DNA of 32,266 nt from Flavobacteriales bacterium UBA7443 (GTDB taxonomy: Bacteria > Bacteroidota > Bacteroidia > Flavobacteriales_D > Sanyastnellaceae): NCBI GenBank assembly GCA_002477505.1, contig DLQB01000052.1:8163-40428 (forward strand). The letters run 5' to 3'. Positions 25,810 to 32,266 of this stretch are shown here, in pieces (position 1 is the stretch's first letter; the number at the start of each line of letters is the position of its first letter). The notes below the pieces were generated by a model. That model was not told the origin of the DNA and did not search any database. It saw nothing but the letters and a program-made list of their open reading frames with translations. The position numbers and the translations under genes were made by a program.

Positions 25810-26712
25810 GTGGAATTCGCGAAACCGTCCGACCATGCCCATCGCAAAACGCACACCAACCTTGGATGGTGTCTGGAGTACGCCGTGGCCGAAACTGGCG
25901 AAAACCCGGCAGGTAATAATTCTCCCACAAAACAGCGGCGAACCCTGTTCGCGTTCCATGGTTTCGCGCGCCCATTGGAAGATTTGATGGCCCTAACGCA
26001 ATCTTGGCCGCTCTGCGGCACAATTATTTCTGTGCATCTGCCGCACCATGGGCAATCAAGACCGGTAGATCCATCATTGCCAGATGATGCTCCCTTAGAC
26101 CCCGCGACGCTGAATCAGCTGCTGGTGGAAATTGCACAAAAAGAAGGGGCGTCTGCACCGCAATATGACTTGATTGGTTACAGCATAGGAGGGCGCATTG
26201 GGCTGGCCCTTTTTTCGGATTCACCTGCCATGTGGAAGCGGGTTGCCTTACTGGCCCCGGACGGACTTAAGAAGTCCCCGTTTTATCAGCTCACGGTACA
26301 CACGGCATTGGGAAGGATTCTTTGGTTCGCAATCGATCGTCACGCTGCAGCTGTCCTGCGCTGGAGTGACCGACTCTTGAAATGGCGGATTATCTCACCG
26401 CATCTGCACGGTTTTTGTTCCTTTCACCTCTCGCACCATGCGATGCGCATGATGGTATGGAAAGGGTGGCGAGCGCATCGCATGTGCTGGCCCAAACATC
26501 GGGAAATTGTTCGCGCACTCGAAAACTGGTCGGGACAAATGGATTTGGCTTTTGGAGCACATGACCGCATCATTCCCCCGACCAACGGTCAGCGCTTGCA
26601 GCAGTTGACCCATCGAAACGAGAAGGTGCGTTTTCACGTTTTGCCTTCTGGACATGGAATGCTCAAGCCCGAAATCGTCCAAAAGTTGATTCATCGTATC
26701 TTTCCGACATGA
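25810..26712 (+). CDS. Alpha/beta-hydrolase-fold protein
   Basis: This 300-residue soluble protein has an oxyanion segment AFHGFARP (about 47-54), nucleophile elbow GYSIGG with the catalytic Ser (about residue 123), the acid region FGAHDRIIPP near 255 and catalytic His in LPSGHGML near 280. A cap-like insertion (about 150-220) lies between strands 6 and 7. MenH-like or esterase-like activity is possible; the substrate is unknown. The first start in frame is a GTG at 25810 and the early residues are not conserved, so the true start may be further in. Its stop overlaps the GGGP-synthase ATG by 4 bp (ATGA), suggesting joint function. Confidence 0.85.
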   Translation: MEFAKPSDHAHRKTHTNLGWCLEYAVAETGENPAGNNSPTKQRRTLFAFHGFARPLEDLMALTQSWPLCGTIISVHLPHHGQSRPVDPSLPDDAPLDPATLNQLLVEIAQKEGASAPQYDLIGYSIGGRIGLALFSDSPAMWKRVALLAPDGLKKSPFYQLTVHTALGRILWFAIDRHAAAVLRWSDRLLKWRIISPHLHGFCSFHLSHHAMRMMVWKGWRAHRMCWPKHREIVRALENWSGQMDLAFGAHDRIIPPTNGQRLQQLTHRNEKVRFHVLPSGHGMLKPEIVQKLIHRIFPT

Positions 26713-27467
26713 GTTGGTTGGAAAACCTTGAACGCGACCAGGCGGCTGGAACAAAACGGCTTGCAGCACTGCTCGACCCCGATGATTTGCCATCAGGGCG
26801 GGAATGGTTGCGATTTCTAGATCGCCTTCAAAATTCGGCTATTACGGATGTCTTCATTGGAGGAAGCTTGCTCATCAAGCAGAATGTCGCAGACATCATT
26901 CAATCCGTTCGGGATCGATTTGATGGGCCCATCACTATTTTTCCAGGCGCTCCTGACCAAGTAGTCAAAGGTGCTGACGCACTTTTATTTCTTTCCCTCA
27001 TTTCCGGTCGCAATGCCGATTTGCTCATTGGACGCCATGTGGAAGCCGCTATGCGCATTCGACGATTGGGAATTGAAATCGTACCGACGGGCTACATGCT
27101 TTTTGGCGATGGCCAGCTCACCACTGCGGCCTACATGAGCCAGACGATGCCGATTCCCTTAAACAAGCCTGAAATTGCCGCAGCAACAGCTGTAGCTGGA
27201 GAAATGCTCGGGCTTCGCGTTTTGTTTGCAGACGCAGGCAGCGGAGCCAATCAATCCGTAACCGCCTCCATTATCGCAGGCATCAAGGAAAACACATCGT
27301 GTCCGCTTATTGTCGGCGGAGGATTCAATGATGCGGCCTCGGTGATTGCCGCCTGGAATGCTGGTGCCGATTTGGTCGTGATTGGGAATGCCATTGAAGT
27401 ACAACCAAACGACCTGACCTGGTTGCCCAATCCAAATGGGCATTCACAGGCGACAAAGCTTGCTTGA
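26709..27467 (+). CDS. Geranylgeranylglyceryl/heptaprenylglyceryl phosphate synthase family protein
   Basis: This 252-residue TIM barrel links sn-glycerol-1-phosphate to a polyprenyl diphosphate. Seen motifs: Mg-binding region LAALLDPDD (about 19-27), FIGGSLL (about 48-54), FPGAPDQV, LFLSLISGRN (about 93-102), EIVPTGYMLFGDG, LFADAGSGA (about 176-184), the phosphate-binding LIVGGGFND (about 200-208) and DLVVIGNAIE. These fit the group of bacterial GGGP synthase homologues found in Bacteroidota. Prenyl length and the fate of the ether lipid in these bacteria are not settled. It is coupled to the alpha/beta hydrolase and ends 8 bp before the convergent receptor gene. Confidence 0.92.
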   Translation: MSWLENLERDQAAGTKRLAALLDPDDLPSGREWLRFLDRLQNSAITDVFIGGSLLIKQNVADIIQSVRDRFDGPITIFPGAPDQVVKGADALLFLSLISGRNADLLIGRHVEAAMRIRRLGIEIVPTGYMLFGDGQLTTAAYMSQTMPIPLNKPEIAAATAVAGEMLGLRVLFADAGSGANQSVTASIIAGIKENTSCPLIVGGGFNDAASVIAAWNAGADLVVIGNAIEVQPNDLTWLPNPNGHSQATKLA

Positions 27468-27475
27468 CGAAAGCC

Positions 27476-29773
27476 TTAAAAATTAACCTCCAGCGAAAGC
27501 ATGCCGTGGGCACCGGCCTGAGGATATACGTAAACTTCCGTCGTCATGCTCTCCATCCCACCATACAAGTAACTGTAGGTCCATCCATTTGCACTGTATT
27601 GGGCATTTAAGAAATTCCGAATGTGGACGGACAATGCGACATTCCCCGATTCCGCTCGGCTCCGAATCCAACGCAAGCGCAAGTCATTGACCTCGTAGGC
27701 CGGAAGCGCGCGGTCTTCGTTGGAAGTGTTGTCCAAGTATTGCTTTCCAACATACCGCGCACTCCACTCAATCGATGCTGCGGTAGAATGCGAGGCGGTA
27801 GTGCGATTCCAAAACTCAAGCGTTGCGACGGAAACACCTGTAGTTCGCGGCGAAAAACTGATGTCTGTCCCGGTATGCGCGACCGAAACAATCGGCAATT
27901 CGTCATTGCCATAGTCGAAGAGTGTTTCCTCCAATGCATCGATGGTATTGACGGACTGTGTCACTGTTCCGAACCATGTAAACCCATTCCCAGGTCGCCA
28001 ATTCAAACTCAACTCCAATCCTGTTCGCTGACTGGCTTCAACATTCATCCGCACGGGAGACCCAACATCATTCAGCGCCCCTGTTAAGACCAATTGATTC
28101 TGGTACCGCATGTGATAGGCAACGGCCTCAATGCTCCAATGGCGTGTCCCATGCTCCCAACCTAATTCTAAATCCGTGAGGGTTTCAGCCTTGGGGTACG
28201 CATCGCTCGACCGGTCAATAAAATCATTCCGCACCGGCTCGCGACTGCCTCGCGCGACCGACACAAACATTCGATTGGCGTCGTTGAACAACCAGTCTGC
28301 ACCGAATTTAGGGTTGACGAATGCCATTATCGTATCCACTTGCAACATTCTCAAATCATTGTCAGAACCAATTACTTCATAGCCAACTTGACGCAATTGA
28401 ACTTCGCCTCGCCATTGCATTCTGCCATCGAAGGCGTCGGAAGAAAGGGCAGAAAAGGCATATCGATCCGACTTCTTTCCTGTATTGTCGTAATAACGAT
28501 GGGTTGGCGCAAGACCCGTGGCTCCGAATTGCATCCAAATTGGAACACCAAAATGCCCGCCTATGTAATCAAATACGCCGGCCCCCAACTGCAAGGACAC
28601 GCCTTCCCATTCGCGTGTCGCCTGCACCAACATCCCATAAAAATCATTGTCCAGCCAGCGTCGGCGAATCACGTCTCCCGTTGTAATAGAGGAATCTGCC
28701 AATCCCAGAGGACCTGCGCCGTAAAGGGCCAAATCGTCATCGGCCTTGAATTGCTCATAATACCCATTTCCTCGCGTGTAATGCACCGTTGCTCCCAAAT
28801 TCCAGGCTCCTTGCTTTTGGCTGAAGTGCAATTGATGATGGTCTTGCCGATAATCGTCCACTTGATCAGCATAGCTGTAGTAGTTGTGCAATCGACCGCG
28901 CTCAATCAAATCAGAAATGCGTTCATCATCCCCCCCATAGCCGTATTCATAAGAGTTTGCCGCCCAAGCCACAATGGCTGCAGAATCTCCCGTCAATCCG
29001 ATGCGAGGGACACCGTACCACGCCTGTTGGGTTCGCTCATGACCGAGCATTGCGCTGTACGCCAAATGGCCGGAATCCCAGCGGTACCCCAAGCCCATTT
29101 GCACACTGGATAAATCACTGGCAGAGCGATCGAGGTATCCGTCGGACACAATGCGAGAGGCTCGGCCTTCGATGAAAAACCCCGATCCCAATTGACCGGT
29201 TGACCACTTCAGCATGGAACGAAGGGTGCCAAAAGACCCACCGCCTAGGACCATTTTACCACCGGGTTCCGTGTCAAAATTCATGGTATTCAAGGAGACT
29301 GTAGCGCCAAAGGCACCGGGCCCATTGGATGAACTGCCCACACCGCGCTGGATTTCCAGTTCATCGATGCTGCTCGATAAATCCGGCAAATCCACCCAGT
29401 ACACCTGATGCGATTCCGCATCGTTGAGCGTAACACCGTTGATGGTCACATTGATGTGGCTTTGGTCCGAGCCTCGGATTCGCATTGACGTGTATCCGAC
29501 ACCGGCACCCGCATCGGAGGTAACCACCAACGAAGGCGTGAAACGCAACAAAAACGGCAAATCCATGGAACCATCCCGTTTGGCGAGCTCCGATGCGTTC
29601 ATTTTTTGAGTAGCATAAGGCGCGCGATCCGGCGATTGAATGGACGAAACCGTTGCTGGAAGCAGCTCGACCATGCGCAGAATCGAGTCCGATTTTGATT
29701 GACCAACGAACTGAGCGGGAAGGCACATCGCACCCAAAATCACGCAGAAAAAAACAACTTTTGATGATGACAA
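27476..29773 (-). CDS. TonB-dependent receptor under TPP riboswitch control (thiamin-type)
   Basis: This 765-residue outer-membrane receptor has a signal peptide (KVVFFCVILGAMCLPAQ), a short TonB-box-like region (ELLPATVSSI), a plug domain (about 60-165, with MRIRGSDQSHINVTINGV and QRGVGSSSNGPGAFGATVSL) and a 22-strand-type barrel ending in aromatic EVNF. No CarboxypepD_reg or SusD partner exists. A TPP riboswitch lies 57 bp upstream, so import of thiamin, its phosphates or a precursor is the likely role; TPP-controlled receptors are known in Bacteroidetes. The first start in frame is a TTG at 29773; upstream the frame stays open with basic residues (RQNSKKSRR) but shows no ATG or GTG, so the start is uncertain. 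Confidence 0.9.
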   Translation of the reverse strand: MSSSKVVFFCVILGAMCLPAQFVGQSKSDSILRMVELLPATVSSIQSPDRAPYATQKMNASELAKRDGSMDLPFLLRFTPSLVVTSDAGAGVGYTSMRIRGSDQSHINVTINGVTLNDAESHQVYWVDLPDLSSSIDELEIQRGVGSSSNGPGAFGATVSLNTMNFDTEPGGKMVLGGGSFGTLRSMLKWSTGQLGSGFFIEGRASRIVSDGYLDRSASDLSSVQMGLGYRWDSGHLAYSAMLGHERTQQAWYGVPRIGLTGDSAAIVAWAANSYEYGYGGDDERISDLIERGRLHNYYSYADQVDDYRQDHHQLHFSQKQGAWNLGATVHYTRGNGYYEQFKADDDLALYGAGPLGLADSSITTGDVIRRRWLDNDFYGMLVQATREWEGVSLQLGAGVFDYIGGHFGVPIWMQFGATGLAPTHRYYDNTGKKSDRYAFSALSSDAFDGRMQWRGEVQLRQVGYEVIGSDNDLRMLQVDTIMAFVNPKFGADWLFNDANRMFVSVARGSREPVRNDFIDRSSDAYPKAETLTDLELGWEHGTRHWSIEAVAYHMRYQNQLVLTGALNDVGSPVRMNVEASQRTGLELSLNWRPGNGFTWFGTVTQSVNTIDALEETLFDYGNDELPIVSVAHTGTDISFSPRTTGVSVATLEFWNRTTASHSTAASIEWSARYVGKQYLDNTSNEDRALPAYEVNDLRLRWIRSRAESGNVALSVHIRNFLNAQYSANGWTYSYLYGGMESMTTEVYVYPQAGAHGMLSLEVNF

Positions 29774-29829
29774 GCGTCTAGATTTTTTACTATTCTGACG
29801 CAGTACGTACCCGATGATATCGGAACGAA

Positions 29830-29914
29830 ACGGCCTGCTCCCCTACCGGTATTATCCGGTCAGGTTGTGAGGGTATCATCTCAGCTCTCCAAATTGGAGG
29901 CACCCCTGCGCCGT
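29830..29914 (-). promoter_or_regulatory. TPP (thi-box) riboswitch
   Basis: Read on the minus strand the region contains the conserved thi-box blocks in order: GGGGTGCC, a small hairpin (TCCAATTTGGA), GCTGAGAT, ACCC, AACCTGA, CCGGATAATACCGG and TAGGGGA. The outer stem P1 is ACGGC (29914-29910) with GCCGT (29834-29830), extended by GC/GC across a 2-nt bulge. The GCTGAGAT block binds the pyrimidine and the CCGGATAATACCGG arm the pyrophosphate. It precedes the TonB receptor. No U-rich terminator follows; GCGTC (29791-29787) can pair with GACGC just before the start codon, so control may act at translation. Confidence 0.93.
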
Positions 29915-29916
29915 GG

Positions 29917-29949
29917 CAAAACTATTCATTGAATACCTTGCAATGCAAA
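29917..29949 (-). promoter_or_regulatory. Promoter of the TPP-controlled receptor
   Basis: On the minus strand TAGTTTTG (29924-29917) matches the -7 consensus TAnnTTTG, with TTTG (29949-29946) 21 bp upstream as the -33 element. Transcription would begin around 29911, right at the 5' edge of the riboswitch P1 stem. The -33 element touches the start codon of the divergent cysQ gene. Confidence 0.6.
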
Positions 29950-30746
29950 TGAATTCGTCAAAAATTAAAACGTGCCTCGAATTGGCCATTAAAGCAGCCG
30001 CAGAAGCAAGTCGCGAGCTGCTCAGCCATGTAAATGACCAGAATGAATCGCTGGTTATTCGCGCCAAACGCGATGGAAGCTTGGTTTCATCGGTGGATCT
30101 CGAGAGCCATCAGATCATTGAAGGCATCCTGTCTGAAATCGGAATTCCCATCATCAGCGAAGAAGGCAAATTGCCTTCGTTTAGCGAACGGAAAGACTGG
30201 GCTATGTTCTGGCTCGTCGACCCTTTGGATGGGACAGAATCTTATCTGAAAAGCCGATCGGGCTTCGCGGTCAACATAGCCTTGTGCGATCAGAGCGGCC
30301 CTTTTTTAGGCGTCATTGCAGATCCACTTGCCGGCATCATTTATGGAGGTGCCAAAGGCATTGCCCCATTCACATGCCCCATCGAATCCACCACTAATCG
30401 CACCGCAATCCAGCAACAACCTGCCCGTTCACCCTATCTCCTCGTCACCAGTTGGAACGAAAGCATTCCCTGGCCCGATTTGCTGCCCAGCGGATTGAAT
30501 CCAAACGAATTCACCAGCAAGCCCGTGAGCGGTGCTCTGAAATTTTGTCAAATCGTCACCGGACAAGCGGATGTCCATGTCCGTTCGGGTTCGTACATGG
30601 AATGGGACTGCGCTGCAGGAGATGGCCTTTTAAAAAGCATTGGCCTTCAAATAAGAAGCCGTGAAACAGGACGTCCATTGGTTTATAACTCCATGAGCCT
30701 CAGGGTGGGCGGACTTTGGGCGTCGCGCTTTCACCCCGCAGATTGA
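29949..30746 (+). CDS. cysQ: 3'(2'),5'-bisphosphate nucleotidase, CysQ/inositol monophosphatase family
   Basis: This 265-residue cytoplasmic phosphatase removes 3'-phosphate from PAP/PAPS in sulfur metabolism. Li-sensitive phosphatase motifs are seen: SEEGK with metal-binding Glu (about 70-74), DPLDGT at 91-96, and MEWDCAAGDGLL near the C-terminus carrying the last metal Asp. The start is set at ATG 29949 (MNSSKIKTCLELA); an ATG at 29943 is possible, but a GTG at 29913 would put coding sequence over the divergent promoter and riboswitch. The gene is convergent with rsgA, with a 3-bp gap. A role on inositol phosphates cannot be excluded. Confidence 0.92.
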   Translation: MNSSKIKTCLELAIKAAAEASRELLSHVNDQNESLVIRAKRDGSLVSSVDLESHQIIEGILSEIGIPIISEEGKLPSFSERKDWAMFWLVDPLDGTESYLKSRSGFAVNIALCDQSGPFLGVIADPLAGIIYGGAKGIAPFTCPIESTTNRTAIQQQPARSPYLLVTSWNESIPWPDLLPSGLNPNEFTSKPVSGALKFCQIVTGQADVHVRSGSYMEWDCAAGDGLLKSIGLQIRSRETGRPLVYNSMSLRVGGLWASRFHPAD

Positions 30747-30749
30747 CGA

Positions 30750-31736
30750 TCAGCGGTATTGGTTGTCCGCGTCGAAATTTTCGTACAAATCGAGGTAATT
30801 GAGGTAGCGTTCTTCGGCAATCATGCCTTGTTCAACAGCGCTTCGAACCGCACATTTTGGCTCTGCACGATGCAAGCAGTTGTGAAACTTGCATGATGAG
30901 AGCAACGCGAATATTTCGGGGAAGTAGTGATGCAAATGTTCTTTCTCGAGCTGGACCAGTCCGAATCCTTTGATGCCAGGAGTATCAATCAAATAACCCC
31001 CTGATGGAAGGGGAAACATCTCAGCGTACGTGGTGGTGTGCTTTCCCTTTTGATGGGAATCCGAAACATCGCCCGTTCGCAACTCCAATCCCGGCAGCAA
31101 TTGATTGATCAGGGTGGTTTTGCCAACACCACTATGTCCGGACAACATGTTCACGCCAGAGGCAGCAATAGCCGCTCTCAATTCGGGCAAACCCTCGCCA
31201 GTTTGGGCGGACACCCGAAGGACGTCATAACCTGCCATCTGATACAACTCTGACATGTAGCTCAACGCCTCTTCATCCCGCTCACTGGCGGCAACGAGGT
31301 CGCACTTATTGAAAACCAAAGTGGTCGGAATCCCATAGGCCTCAGCAGTGACCAAAAAACGATCAATAAATCCCGTACTCGTGGAGGGTTGACTGATGGT
31401 TGCGACCAAAAAAGCACGATCCAAATTAGCCGCTACCACGTGGGACTCTTTGGAAAGATTGACCGAACGCCGGACGATGGCATTTTTTCGTTCTTCACGC
31501 TCAGTGATCAACCCCGCTTCCGTTTGGCCATTGGATTCAAACTGTACGATGTCGCCAACGGCCAATGGGTTCGTGCTGCGCTCACCATTCAAGCGCATTC
31601 GCCCTCCTGCTCGGCAGCCATATACGGCACGGGAATTCCATTCGCTCACCTGGTACCAAGATCCGGTAGAACGCAAAATAATTCCCCTCATGGCCCCAGC
31701 ACCTTCCTGAACAGGCTCATCTCGCTGATTGGTCAT
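30750..31736 (-). CDS. rsgA: Ribosome small subunit-dependent GTPase A
   Basis: RsgA is a late 30S-subunit maturation GTPase. The 328-residue product shows the family's circular permutation: N-terminal OB domain (about 16-90), G4 NKCD at 143-146, G1 GHSGVGKT at 200-207, G3 DTPG at 251-254, then a zinc site with Cys282, Cys287, His289 and Cys295. All GTPase and zinc residues are intact. The start at 31736 overlaps the stop of the ABC ATPase gene by 4 bp; an ATG at codon 16 (31691) is closer to the usual N-terminus and is an alternative. The pairing with gldA suggests co-transcription. Confidence 0.95.
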   Translation of the reverse strand: MTNQRDEPVQEGAGAMRGIILRSTGSWYQVSEWNSRAVYGCRAGGRMRLNGERSTNPLAVGDIVQFESNGQTEAGLITEREERKNAIVRRSVNLSKESHVVAANLDRAFLVATISQPSTSTGFIDRFLVTAEAYGIPTTLVFNKCDLVAASERDEEALSYMSELYQMAGYDVLRVSAQTGEGLPELRAAIAASGVNMLSGHSGVGKTTLINQLLPGLELRTGDVSDSHQKGKHTTTYAEMFPLPSGGYLIDTPGIKGFGLVQLEKEHLHHYFPEIFALLSSCKFHNCLHRAEPKCAVRSAVEQGMIAEERYLNYLDLYENFDADNQYR

Positions 31737-32266
31737 GATTCTACTTCCAGTTCATGAAAAGCGGACTCCAATCCTCCTGGGCGGCTTGCAAACGCCGACA
31801 GCGAATCGTCGGCCACAATCGTTCCTTGATGAATCAACACGACACGATCGCAAACTTCCTCTACTTCTTGCATGATATGAGTGGACAGAATCACTGTTCG
31901 ATCGCGTCCAACTTCCCGGATCAGTTTGCGAATGTCCACCAATTGAATCGGATCGAGGCCAGAAGTTGGCTCGTCCAATATCAGCACTTGCGGATTGTGA
32001 ATCAGCGCTTGAGCGAGGCCGACACGTTGTCGAAACCCCTTCGACAATTGACCTATAACCTTGTGCGATTCCGGGGTCAAACCAACTTTTTCAATCATCC
32101 CAGAGACGGCGGAGGCTACATCCTTGATGCCATGCAAACCCGCAGCGTATTCGAGGTACTCTCGCACATACATTTCGGTGTGAATCGGATTGTGTTCCGG
32201 CAAATAGCCGACCCGTTTTCGTGCTTCCATTGGATCCGATACAACATCGAACCCGCAGACACTGAC
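31733..32266 (-). CDS. gldA: ABC transporter ATP-binding protein, GldA-like, 5'-truncated by window edge
   Basis: About 177 C-terminal residues are present, open to the window edge. The fragment carries VGYLPEHNPIH (the Q-loop/PExxPLY region), the signature LSKGFRQRVGLA, Walker B VLILDEPTSGLDP and the switch histidine in STHIMQEVEEV. The Walker A part lies outside the window. LPEHNPxx and the short C-terminus match GldA, the ATPase of the GldA-GldFG transporter of Bacteroidota gliding motility; related ATPases of other export systems look similar, so the symbol is probable, not certain. It overlaps rsgA by 4 bp. Confidence 0.75.
   Translation of the reverse strand, partial: VSVCGFDVVSDPMEARKRVGYLPEHNPIHTEMYVREYLEYAAGLHGIKDVASAVSGMIEKVGLTPESHKVIGQLSKGFRQRVGLAQALIHNPQVLILDEPTSGLDPIQLVDIRKLIREVGRDRTVILSTHIMQEVEEVCDRVVLIHQGTIVADDSLSAFASRPGGLESAFHELEVES

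Noticed and set aside
29913..29948. Upstream GTG start for cysQ
   Set aside because: It would place coding sequence over the divergent promoter and touch the riboswitch P1 stem; the homologous N-terminus begins at 29949.

Overview
The window looks like a chromosomal segment of a Bacteroidota bacterium, most likely in or near Flavobacteriales. The evidence is a GldA-type gliding ABC ATPase, Bacteroidota-type small families (DUF4924, DUF4834), two outer-membrane receptors, YfhO, a bacterial GGGP-synthase family enzyme, and several close matches to the Bacteroidota -7 promoter element TAnnTTTG. Base composition appears roughly balanced. No tRNA, rRNA, CRISPR array, insertion sequence or phage gene was recognised, and coding density is very high with many 1-30 bp overlaps.

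Layout from the left: the start of sucC (minus, cut by the window edge); a LolD-like ABC ATPase; then a plus-strand fatty acid beta-oxidation operon led by a MarR repressor (marR, fused hydroxyacyl-CoA dehydrogenase/enoyl-CoA hydratase, thiolase, acyl-CoA dehydrogenase), with two copies of a palindromic operator in front of marR. An M42 aminopeptidase follows.

From 13197 down to 8702 on the minus strand lies the most unusual unit: four translationally overlapping genes for an E1/ThiF-like adenylating enzyme, a GNAT/autoinducer-synthase-like protein, a 7TMR-DISM sensor histidine kinase and a receiver-only response regulator. Beyond its promoter end, divergently transcribed, is a small receiver-like protein, with a long imperfect inverted repeat between the two. 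I infer a small-molecule synthesis-and-sensing system, possibly a new quorum-type circuit; this is a hypothesis.

Next come a small minus-strand cluster (conserved 76-aa protein, OmpH/Skp-like chaperone, DUF4924), a DUF1853 protein, and an outer-membrane beta-barrel receptor. A minus-strand run from 25620 to 18656 holds carB (short form without the allosteric domain), a DUF4834 membrane protein, YfhO and a GNAT/FemAB-like acyltransferase. On the plus strand an alpha/beta hydrolase overlaps the GGGP-synthase gene.

The right end holds a TonB-dependent receptor preceded by a clear TPP riboswitch, which marks it as a thiamin-type transporter; a divergent cysQ; rsgA; and the C-terminal part of gldA at the window edge.
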